Shown here: in pieces, positions 34,202-41,910 of the stretch | Numbering within the stretch: the stretch's first letter is position 1 | Layout: every line of letters starts with the position of its first letter | Source: JBARDN01 sp963755705 | Lineage (GTDB): Bacteria; Desulfobacterota; Binatia; Binatales; Binataceae | Direction of reading: 5' to 3' | Length of the DNA: 64,000 bases | Assembly: GCA_963755705.1 (NCBI GenBank) | Contig: CAVWKW010000001.1 | Span: forward strand, 310,001-374,000 | Translations under genes and position numbers: made by a program | Notes under the pieces: model-generated | What the model saw: only the letters and a program-made list of their open reading frames with translations | The model's database searches: none | Told to the model about the DNA's origin: nothing

Positions 34202-34842
34202 ATGCCTAATCCATTTCCGCCGGAATTTTTTGGACGAATCGACGACTCGGACGATGAGCTGTTCTACACCACGCCGCGGCGCGTCGTGCATATCGATGAC
34301 GGCGCGATTGCGAAGGTCGGCGAGATCTACGCGCGCCTTCTTCCGCAGGGCGTGCGATTCTTGATCTTATGAGCAGTTGGCGATCGCATCTGCCGGACAA
34401 CCTGCATCCGGTGCGGGTCGTCGGACTCGGGATGAATCAACCCGAGATGGCGGATAATCCCCAACTCACCGAGATAGTGATCCACAATCTCAACAACCAG
34501 ACGCGGCTTCCCTTCACCGACGGCGAATTCGATGGCGCCGTGGTCACGGTTTCGATTCAATATATGATCGAGCCGGTGCGGACCTTTCGCGAGGTCGCCC
34601 GCGTGCTGCGGCCGGGGGCGCCGTTCGTAGTGACCTTCTCTAACCGGATGTTCCCGACCAAAGCGGTCGCGATCTGGCATCACCTGAACGAGCACGATCG
34701 CGTGGGCCTGGTCGCGCGGTACTTTATGGATGCGGGCGGGTTTGAGAATATGGATGCGATCGACAGGAGCGACCCGACCGATCCGCCGAGCGATCCGATT
34801 TGGGCCGTGGTAGGTTACCGCAAGCGCGAGGCAACCATTTGA
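34202..34842 (+). pseudogene. SAM-dependent methyltransferase, frameshifted
   Basis: Two frames make one protein of about 213 residues. The first (ATG at 34202) reads PPEFFGRIDDSDDELFYTTP through IYARLLPQGVRFLIL and stops at 34370-34372. The second, from about 34364, continues DLMSSWRSHLPDNLHPVRVV, then LPFTDGEFDGAVVTVSIQYM and REVARVLRPGAPFVVTFSNR, ending at 34842. In intact members these parts are joined as ...ILDLMSSW..., so a single base, probably a G after TTG near 34363, is missing. The class I methyltransferase fold and motifs (DLMSSW, FDGAV, VLRPGAPFV) are plain. It could be a true frameshift or an assembly error. Substrate unknown. Confidence 0.85.
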
Positions 34843-35234
34843 TAAAGAATCGCGGGCTGCGCCATCTGGCGCTCAAGGTCAAAGACGTCGAACGCGCCAA
34901 GGCGTTCTATGAGCGCGTGTTCGGCATGAAGGTCGTCTGGCAGCCCGATCCGGAGAACGCCTACCTGAGTTCGGGATGCGATAATCTTGCGCTGCATCGC
35001 GGCGACGGCGGCGATCCTGCCGCGCAGCGCCTGGACCATCTGGGGTTTATCGTCGAGAGTATTGCCGAGGTCGAAGCGGGATGGCGATGGGCGCAGGCCG
35101 AGCATCTCGAAATAGTGCATCCGCTGAAGCACCATCGCGACGGCTCGGTTTCATTTTATATTCGCGATCCAGACGGGAACGTGATCCAGGCCCTCTACGA
35201 GCCCGCGACCAGCCCAATCCAGTTTAATTCCTAG
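34839..35234 (+). CDS. VOC-family protein (glyoxalase-like)
   Basis: A 131-residue single VOC protein: GLRHLALKVKDVERAKAFYERVFGMKVVW, then RLDHLGFIVESIAEVEAGW and SFYIRDPDGNVIQALYEP, with H, H and E/Q in the usual metal sites. The TTG at 34839 is the likely start, because it overlaps the TGA stop of the methyltransferase (TTGA, 34839-34842) and has a GAGG site about 8 nt upstream. That means translation of the VOC gene is coupled to the methyltransferase and may suffer from its frameshift. Function unknown. Confidence 0.82.
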   Translation: MIKNRGLRHLALKVKDVERAKAFYERVFGMKVVWQPDPENAYLSSGCDNLALHRGDGGDPAAQRLDHLGFIVESIAEVEAGWRWAQAEHLEIVHPLKHHRDGSVSFYIRDPDGNVIQALYEPATSPIQFNS

Positions 35235-35258
35235 AGGAGCAGGGGTCTGCGCCGGAGA

Positions 35259-36380
35259 ATGTCGATGCTTAAAGGACGCGCAACCGCCCAGGCGTCGGCA
35301 GCGTATGCCAGCCGATTCCCAAATTTGCCGGGAAATTTCCGCCCGACGATCGGGCTTAGCGTTTCGTCGATCGGAATCGGCACCTATCTTGGCGAACCTG
35401 ATGCCGAGACCGACGCGGATTACGAAGCGGCGATCACGGCGGCGCTCGCCGGGGGTATCAACCTCGTCGATACCGCGGTGAACTATCGCTTCCAGCGCAG
35501 CGAGCGAACGATCGGCAAGGTTCTCGCCGCGATGACGGCCGCGGGCACGATCAGGCGCGAAGAGATCGTCGTCGCGACCAAGGGCGGCTACATCACGTTT
35601 GACGGCGAGGTGCCGCCCGACCCGCGCGGATGGTTCGAGGAGCATTACATCCGCAGCGGAATTGTCGCGCAGGGCGATATGGTCGAGGGCTCGCACTGCA
35701 TGACGCCCAAGTGGCTCGCGACGATGCTCGAGATGTCGCGTGCGAACCTTGGGCTCGAAACGATCGATATCTACTACATCCACAATCCCGAGACTCAGCT
35801 CGGTGAGATCTCGCGCGCGGAGTTCCTGAAGCGGATGCGCGCGGCGTTCGAGACGCTCGAGGCGGCCGCCGCGGCCGGAAAGATTGGAGTTTACGGAATC
35901 GCGACCTGGAACGGCTTGCGTGCGCAGGCGACCGAGCGCGGTTTTCTTTCTCTGGATGAACTCTGGCGCCTCGCGCACGAAGTCGCCGGCGACGCGCATC
36001 ACTTTCGCGCGCTTCAGCTCCCGTACAACCTCGCGATGCCCGAGGCGGTCACGCGTTCGAACCAGACCGTCGGCAACCAGAAGGGCACCACGCTGACCGT
36101 CGCGGGCGCGATGGGCCTGGGTGTATGCGCCAGCGCGTCGCTGCTGCAGGGCCGCCTCGCAAAGGGGCTGCCGGAAATTCTCGGCGAGACCTTTCCGAAT
36201 TTTTCTTCCGACGCGCAGCGCTCGATCCAGTTCGTCCGCTCGACGCCCGGAGTGAACGTCGCGCTGGTCGGAATGAAAAGCGTCGAGCACGTGCGCGACA
36301 CGCTCGCCGCGGCGGCGCGTCCTCCCGCGAGCGTCGATGAGTTGATGAAGCTCTTCCGCCCGTCCGACGAAAAGAAGTAG
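35259..36380 (+). CDS. Aldo/keto reductase
   Basis: A 373-residue NAD(P)H-dependent reductase of carbonyl compounds with a TIM barrel. The catalytic D and Y are in INLVDTAVNYRFQRSE, the lysine in EEIVVATKGGY and the histidine in IDIYYIHNPETQ, so the tetrad is complete. It is longer than most AKRs because of an insertion around residues 112-140 (FDGEVPPDPRGWFEEHYIRSG) and a long C-terminus. Similar proteins occur in Actinobacteria and deltaproteobacteria. It is 24 bp downstream of the VOC gene on the same strand. Confidence 0.9.
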   Translation: MSMLKGRATAQASAAYASRFPNLPGNFRPTIGLSVSSIGIGTYLGEPDAETDADYEAAITAALAGGINLVDTAVNYRFQRSERTIGKVLAAMTAAGTIRREEIVVATKGGYITFDGEVPPDPRGWFEEHYIRSGIVAQGDMVEGSHCMTPKWLATMLEMSRANLGLETIDIYYIHNPETQLGEISRAEFLKRMRAAFETLEAAAAAGKIGVYGIATWNGLRAQATERGFLSLDELWRLAHEVAGDAHHFRALQLPYNLAMPEAVTRSNQTVGNQKGTTLTVAGAMGLGVCASASLLQGRLAKGLPEILGETFPNFSSDAQRSIQFVRSTPGVNVALVGMKSVEHVRDTLAAAARPPASVDELMKLFRPSDEKK

Positions 36381-36402
36381 CAGGACGCAATCGTCACCCG
36401 CT

Positions 36403-37300
36403 TCATACGGCGTGATCGAGATCGGCGAGGACTTCGTCGATCGCGTGCCGAGCGATGACGACGCCGTGAGGGTTGGACTCCAGGTAGTACGGGATGAAGA
36501 TCAATCCCCACGACAGCGCCCATCCGCGGCCTCGCGCCCAAGTCGCTTCATCGACCGACAGCGCCGCGCGGAACGCATCCCGGCTTTCACCGGAGAAGAG
36601 GATCCACGCGGGCATCAAGTCGCACGCGGGATCGCCCACAGCTAAACCGCCAAAGTCGATAACCGCTGAGCCGGCCCCCTTGAACCAGCAGATTTCCGGG
36701 CAGAAGATCTCCGTGAATCCACACGGGATGTTCCTCCCAACGCGGCGTTTCAAGGGCTGCCTCCCATGCTGCCGTCACTGCGGCGGTATCAAGCATTCCT
36801 TTCAGGCTTGCGATCGCGGTCCGCGTCGCGCCGTCTCGCGATGCGAGCGGCGCGCCACGGCCAAAATTGTGCGCTCCGGGGAACGGCCCGCCCGTCGGAT
36901 CGATCCGGTGCAAGGCGGCTACGAACTGCGCCAGTGCAACCGCTGCCGCGCGCAGATCCGTGAGGCGCTCGATCGCCGCGTTCTTGCCGCCGAGCCATCG
37001 GTAGACCGACCAATGCCAGGGGTAGCCCTCGCCAGGAATTCCCCTCGCAAGCGGGGCGGAGATCGCAAGCGGCAAGTGCGGAGCGAGTCGTGGGAGCCAC
37101 AGATGCTCCTTATCCAGTTGAGTGGTGGCCCGTTGGGTGCGCGGCAGCCGCACGGCCAGGTCGTCGCCGAGCCGATAGAGAGCGTTGTCGGTCCCGATCG
37201 AGATTGCCGGCTCGATCGGAAGATTTGCCCACTGCGGAAACTGCGCCGCGAGCAACCGGCCAACGAGAGAGATGTCGGTGTCCACCTCGTCCGCATGCAT
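36403..37300 (-). pseudogene. Aminoglycoside phosphotransferase (APH family), frameshifted
   Basis: The first part (ATG at 37300, MHADEVDTDISLVGRLLAAQ) runs through VWIHGDLLPGNLLVQGG, which holds the catalytic aspartate. It then leaves the frame in a run of five C (36675-36679 on the plus strand). The other frame continues SAVIDFGGLAVGDPACDLMP to EVLADLDHAV and ends at 36403. DFGGLAVGDPACD carries the magnesium-binding aspartate, so the longer first ORF alone is inactive. Removing one base of the G/C run restores about 298 residues, the usual length for this kinase-fold family. The family includes resistance enzymes but also many kinases of unknown substrate. Confidence 0.85.
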
Positions 37301-37323
37301 CTTACTGGCGCACATCAGCTTCG

Positions 37324-37692
37324 CTAGCGCTCGACCACTTGATCTTTTAGGCCCGAGAACAGCGCAACGAGATCTCTGCTCTCCGTCTCCGCTACCTTGA
37401 ATTTGATTAGCGCGCGCTGAAGGTGATCCAGCGACATCGTCCACTCGTCCGCGCTGATCCCCAAACCCGCGTGCGCGGTCTTCATATCTCTGCCGAGATA
37501 AAAAGTCGGACCGCCAGTCGCCGCGCAGAGGTAATCAAGCGTGAGCTGGCGGTTGCGCTTGCGCGATTCGTAACTCGCCGTGAACCGCGCCATCCGAGGA
37601 TCGGACGAGAGCGTTCGAAGGAACTCATCGACGACGGCCGCGAGCACATCGTAGCCGCCAATCCGTTTGTAGAGCGTCTTTTCCGATGCCAT
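37324..37692 (-). CDS. Group 1 truncated haemoglobin
   Basis: A 122-residue globin. TLYKRIGGYDVLAAVVDEFL is the usual trHbN start, YLCAATGGPTFYLGRDMKTAHAGLGIS holds the proximal histidine in MKTAH (about residue 74), and MSLDHLQRAL belongs to helix H. Group 1 globins bind O2 and often detoxify nitric oxide. It lies 23 bp upstream of the APH gene on the same strand and just after the racemase remnant. Confidence 0.9.
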   Translation of the reverse strand: MASEKTLYKRIGGYDVLAAVVDEFLRTLSSDPRMARFTASYESRKRNRQLTLDYLCAATGGPTFYLGRDMKTAHAGLGISADEWTMSLDHLQRALIKFKVAETESRDLVALFSGLKDQVVER

Positions 37693-37716
37693 TCGACGTA
37701 ACCTCTACGACCGTAA

Positions 37717-38478
37717 CTATTTTGCGTTCTCGGGTGAAGTCGCCTCACGGAGAGCGGCACGAGCAAGAATGCGCGTCGAGTCCAGGACCGGCAACGGAGA
37801 GTCGGCCGCGCTGATGAGCAACGGGATCTCGGTGCAGGCCAGCGCGACCGCATCGCAGCCGTCGTCGCCAAGGTCGCGGATTACATTTTGAAAATACGCG
37901 CGCGACTCCGGAAGGAAGCGCGCATACACCAACTCATCGTAAATGATCTGATTGATTCGCTGCCGCTGTTCCAGGTTCGGAACACGGCAGTCGATTCCCG
38001 ATGTTGCGAGCTTGGACCGATACACCGGACCCTCCATCAGGAAGCGCGTTCCGAGAATGGCGATCCGCGTGAAGCCGCGCCGCCGAGCCTCATCGGAGAC
38101 TTCCTCGGCGATGTGGATCCACGGCGCAGGTGAACGCTCGCGGACAAGATCGAGCCCCTGGTGAACCGTGTTGTCGGGACAGATCAGCAGCTCTGCTCCG
38201 GTCCGGACGAGCCTAGCCGCCGACTCGAGCATCATCTCACCCACGGCGCCAACGATCGTCGTCGATGAGGCGCTGATAGTATGAAGTGCTTCCAAGGGCC
38301 GGTTACGCAGCCTACCTTTGGGCCTGACAACCTTTTTGTTATTCCCAACGGTACCATCACGTCCGCTTCGCAGAGCCTTCCAACGGCCATCTCGGCACCG
38401 TGTGTAGAGATGGCAGTTGAGAGTTACAGTGTCTCTTCTGTCATTGGTTAAGTGTGAACTAACTAAAAATTTGCTCAC
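37717..38478 (-). pseudogene. Aspartate/glutamate racemase family protein, 5'-truncated
   Basis: Residues from about 75 onwards match the amino acid racemase family: VGEMMLESAARLVRTGAELL, then ICPDNTVHQGLD with the first catalytic cysteine (C100), and later DAVALACTEIPLLISAADSP with the second. Families members begin with a GLIGG-type start about 70 residues before GEMML, but here residues 1-70 are basic, unlike the family, and unrecognised. The gene has therefore probably lost its true 5' end and runs into foreign sequence near 38256. The remaining open frame may still be translated. The source of the joined sequence is unknown. Confidence 0.7.
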
Positions 38479-38620
38479 TCATCACAATAACCTTGCCCCA
38501 ACCCAGCTCCCGAAACGAGTACGTACGTTGCCATTTGTTCTGCCTCCTGCTTCTCGGTGACGTTACACCGGAAAGCCGAGGAGTCCGAGAGCCATCGGCA
38601 TCCTGCTCGATTGCCGAGAC

Positions 38621-39244
38621 TCAGCGCGGCGGTGCGGAGGAGAGCATCCGGCGGCCGAAGATGAGACGCTGGGCGCCGGTTATTATTTCTAGCGCGGTCA
38701 TCGCGTAGCACAGGATTGGTCCGGCGGGGTGGAGAAATCCGATCGACTCGACGCTTGCGAGGATCACGAAAAATACGAGCGCCTCGGTGCGTTCGAGGAT
38801 TCCCGGCGGATAGTCGATTAGCTTGGGGCCGTGGCGCTCGAGCGCCGCGCCGACCGCGAGGAACACCGTGATATTCACGTACCAGCTTCCGACCAGCGCG
38901 AGCGCCGGGAAGTAAAGCTCGGCGTGGCCCCATGCGATACCGATTATCACGGCGGTTTCGACCACGCGGTCCGAGACCAGATCGAAAACGCCGCCGAGCG
39001 CGCTGGCTGCGGCGCACTCGCGCGCGATCGTGCCGTCGATCGCGTCCAGCGCGGCGCTCAGCGCGAGCAGCAGGATTCCCCATCCTGCGGAACCTCTTCC
39101 GAACGCGATTCCCGCCGCGATTCCGGTGATCGCCGCGAGCGCGGTGGCTAGGTTGGCGCTCACGCCGACACGAAACATCGCGCGCGCGAGCGTCGACTGT
39201 ATCTTCCGGATATCAGAACTCTCGCCGAGGATTGTGTCGAGCAT
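38621..39244 (-). CDS. CDP-alcohol phosphatidyltransferase family protein
   Basis: A 207-residue membrane enzyme. The full catalytic motif D67-x2-D70-G71-x2-A74-R75-x8-G84-x3-D88-x3-D92 is present in LDAIDGTIAREC...GGVFDLVSD. Five or six hydrophobic segments follow the family's layout. Such enzymes join a CDP-diacylglycerol or CDP-inositol type donor with an alcohol to make phospholipids. The acceptor cannot be told. It lies 10 bp after the MFS gene's stop on the same strand. Confidence 0.92.
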   Translation of the reverse strand: MLDTILGESSDIRKIQSTLARAMFRVGVSANLATALAAITGIAAGIAFGRGSAGWGILLLALSAALDAIDGTIARECAAASALGGVFDLVSDRVVETAVIIGIAWGHAELYFPALALVGSWYVNITVFLAVGAALERHGPKLIDYPPGILERTEALVFFVILASVESIGFLHPAGPILCYAMTALEIITGAQRLIFGRRMLSSAPPR

Positions 39245-39254
39245 CGCGATCCGC

Positions 39255-40580
39255 TCAGTCCGCCGTGCGAGTTTCGAGTTGCTCGAGGGTCAACCCGCGC
39301 GTCTCCGGCGCGAAGCGCCAGACCAGCAGCGCGCCGATCACCGGGCCGATCGACACGATCGCGACCGCGTTGCCGAGTCCGCCGACCGAATTCGACAGCG
39401 CGCCGATCGTGAACGGCGTCAGAAGACTGGCGATCTGTCCGAAGAGTTGCACGGTCATGCTGTAGGAAGTCGCGCGGATTTCGGTCGGGAACAGCTCTGC
39501 CGAATAAGTCGCGGTCGCAGTGCGCGCGCATTGAAAAGCGAACACCGTGATCACCAGCGCCGTCAGAATCGCGTTATGGCTCTGGGTCTGGAACAGCGCG
39601 AGGATCGCCACTGCGCCGACGACATAGCTTATGCCGGTCGTAGGCTTGCGGCCGATTCGATCCAGCGCCCATCCGGCGACGATATTCCCGAGCGCGCCGA
39701 TCACGTACGCCAGCACGACCGCATGGCCTACCTGCGGTGAAGACCAGTGATGATCGCGCTTGGCGTAGAGGGCGAAAAATGTGACTGCGGGCGCGCCGAC
39801 TATGCCCACGCAATTCCACAGCAGCGTCACCAATAGCACGCGGCCCCGATAGGGCCCGCGAATCGGTTCGAGGGCGTTGCGCAGCGCGGCGCCGATCTCG
39901 CCGATAGCGCTGGTCGGCGGACGGGTAGCCTTGAGCGCCTCGAAACGCGCGGTTTCCTTTAGTCCGCGGCGCAGAAACGCGACCAGCAGCAGCGGAATGA
40001 CGCCGATGAAATACATCCCGCGCCAGCCCCATCGCGAATCCGCAACGATGCCGTAGAGTTCGCCGCCGGCGACGACGCCGAACAGGCCGACGGTTTGCAG
40101 CGCGGCAATTCCGCGGCCGCGCAAGTTGTCGGGAAATTCCTCGCTGACCATGATGATTGCGATACTGAATTCCGCCGACAAAAAAAGCTGCGCGAGGCTC
40201 TGAAAAATCGTGAAGCTGCCGAGCCCGCTCGAAAGCGCGGTCAGCAGCGTGAACAGCGTATAGAATAGAACCGTCCCCGAAACGATCGGCTTGCGTCCGA
40301 TTCGGTCCGACGCCATCACCAAAAGGAACGCGGCCATCCCTCCGAGCCGAACCAGCGACGCAAGCGTTCCGATCGCGCGATTATCAAGATGGAACGAGCG
40401 TGCGATATCGGGCGTACAGAGATGAAAGATGGTGACATCGTAACCCTCGAAAATGGTTACCGACATCAGGAGACTTAATAGCATCCATAGGTAGCTCGCC
40501 GAGCGCGGGGCGATGTCGAGCGGGACGGCGGTGCGTCCGATTCGAGCCGAAGATTCTGGGTTGTTTTGCGGGGGATTCAC
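39255..40580 (-). CDS. Major facilitator superfamily transporter
   Basis: A 12-segment transporter of about 441 residues. VTIFEGYDVTIFHLCTPDIA is the TM1 motif of sugar- and aromatic-acid-type transporters, and MASDRIGRKPIVSG is the MFS loop 2-3 motif (G-x3-D-R-x-G-R-K). AGWALDRIGRKPTTGISYVV repeats it in the second half, typical of AAHS/metabolite:H+ symporters. A GTG at 40580 is used as start because it fits the family N-terminus; an in-frame ATG at 40631 would add 17 residues and overlap the divergent gene. Substrate unknown, perhaps an organic acid. It is upstream of the phosphatidyltransferase in the same unit. Confidence 0.88.
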   Translation of the reverse strand: MNPPQNNPESSARIGRTAVPLDIAPRSASYLWMLLSLLMSVTIFEGYDVTIFHLCTPDIARSFHLDNRAIGTLASLVRLGGMAAFLLVMASDRIGRKPIVSGTVLFYTLFTLLTALSSGLGSFTIFQSLAQLFLSAEFSIAIIMVSEEFPDNLRGRGIAALQTVGLFGVVAGGELYGIVADSRWGWRGMYFIGVIPLLLVAFLRRGLKETARFEALKATRPPTSAIGEIGAALRNALEPIRGPYRGRVLLVTLLWNCVGIVGAPAVTFFALYAKRDHHWSSPQVGHAVVLAYVIGALGNIVAGWALDRIGRKPTTGISYVVGAVAILALFQTQSHNAILTALVITVFAFQCARTATATYSAELFPTEIRATSYSMTVQLFGQIASLLTPFTIGALSNSVGGLGNAVAIVSIGPVIGALLVWRFAPETRGLTLEQLETRTAD

Positions 40581-40661
40581 ACGGAAAATCTCAGAGGCGA
40601 CCAAGCTCCCAAATTGCCGCGCCCAGAGCAAGCGTGGCCCCGCGCGACTGTGCGGGCGAGG

Positions 40662-41492
40662 ATGGCACTATTGGGTTCGATCAGGATGCAGGCGATGACG
40701 GCGATTCTTTTCGTGAGCGCACTCGCTGTCTCTCGATTACCGGCGACGGCTGGTGCGCCGGCCACCCTGCTGGGATTCACTTCGGCGGATTTTGAAATTC
40801 TGGATCCGGCGGACTCGAGTGTGATCGGCCATGCACGGTATGCCGTGAGCAAGGAGGGCGACGGGATTGCGCTGCACGGCGACGACCGTTACACCAGCGG
40901 CCAATACGACTTCGAGACCGATCGATTCGCTACGCCGCCTGGAGCGCTGCCGATGCTTACCTCCGCGGATCACTATTTTTTTCTGGCGAACGGCGCCCCG
41001 GAGTTCCAGAGCAACTTCGACGTGAAGTCCGGGCTCGCGACCTGCATCGATTTTCGCAGCCAGCCGCCTAAACGCGAGACCACTCAGCTCAAGACGCCGC
41101 CCGATACCTGGATGGGAGCATCGGTGATGATTCCGATCCAGGAATTTCTGCGGCGCGGCGGCAGCGGCACGCTCCAGATGCACGTTTTCAGTTGCGCACC
41201 AGGCCCGAAGATCTTCCCGGTCAGAGTATCGATTACCGAGACCGAAACACACTCGCCGCTTTCGCGGCCGGGGGTGGTGGAAGTCGATTTCAAGCCGGAT
41301 TTTGGATGGCTCAATCTGTTAGCCGCGCCATTCATCCCGCATTTGAACGCATGGTTCGATCCAACTCACGACTGGGACTTTACCGGCGCCGCGCTGGCGC
41401 GATTTTATCAAGGACCGAACATTCTGCTCGCGCGCGTGCCCGCGCCCACCGCATCAGCGGACGCGGCGCAGCAGACCCCGCTCAGGCGCTGA
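40662..41492 (+). CDS. Exported protein of unknown function
   Basis: A protein of about 276 residues with a signal peptide (hydrophobic core in MTAILFVSALAVSRLPATAG). The mature part is beta-strand rich with acidic and aromatic residues (GFTSADFEILDPADSSVIGH, DDRYTSGQYDFETDRFATPP) and the C-terminal DFTGAALARFYQGPNILLARVP. I do not recognise the family. The segment HDWDFTGAALARFY looks like an N-acetyl/hydroxylase-like pocket only superficially, so I give no function. Starts at 40662, 40686 and 40695 are all possible. It is divergent from the MFS gene. Confidence 0.6.
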   Translation: MALLGSIRMQAMTAILFVSALAVSRLPATAGAPATLLGFTSADFEILDPADSSVIGHARYAVSKEGDGIALHGDDRYTSGQYDFETDRFATPPGALPMLTSADHYFFLANGAPEFQSNFDVKSGLATCIDFRSQPPKRETTQLKTPPDTWMGASVMIPIQEFLRRGGSGTLQMHVFSCAPGPKIFPVRVSITETETHSPLSRPGVVEVDFKPDFGWLNLLAAPFIPHLNAWFDPTHDWDFTGAALARFYQGPNILLARVPAPTASADAAQQTPLRR

Positions 41493-41551
41493 GCGCGGGA
41501 AACGGCGCGTATCGCGCGCCTGCTGCCCCCGATCCTTCGACGATAGACGGC

Positions 41552-41770
41552 CTAAAAGTGAGTGATGCCTTCGCCCTCGGGATGCCGCACGGACGAGGGT
41601 TTGGGTTTGCGATATTGGAAAGATAACTGGCAGGTGTTGCAGGTGCCTTCCGGCTGCGGACTGCCGGATTTGCGGACCAGCTTGACGTAGCGCACGCTGC
41701 CGTCGCTGCACAGGTGACTGGCGACGGGATAGTCGTACACTGTACGGACCGCGGTGGATCGATCGTTCAT
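41552..41770 (-). CDS. Small cysteine-containing hypothetical protein
   Basis: A 72-residue candidate with C21 and a CNTC pair at about 44-47 (EGTCNTCQLSFQYR), which could be half of a zinc site. The N-terminus MNDRSTAVRTVYDYPVASHLC is plausible for a soluble protein. An AAGGAG lies rather far (14 nt) upstream of the ATG. It may be a real small gene but I cannot name a family, and the two Cys clusters are not enough to call a zinc ribbon. Confidence 0.4.
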   Translation of the reverse strand: MNDRSTAVRTVYDYPVASHLCSDGSVRYVKLVRKSGSPQPEGTCNTCQLSFQYRKPKPSSVRHPEGEGITHF

Positions 41771-41910
41771 TTTCTTCGGCTTAACGCTCCTTCAGAATCA
41801 TCAGAACCATTTCCGCCGCGCGGATGTGCGTGACGCGTTTCATACGATCCATAAATAGTCATTTGCGCGCCGTGATCAATAACTTGAGGGCCTTCGGCGA
41901 AAATATTTCT

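Noticed and set aside
38475..39083. 202-residue minus-strand frame rich in arginine
   Set aside because: It overlaps the phosphatidyltransferase in another frame, and that gene has the complete catalytic motif.
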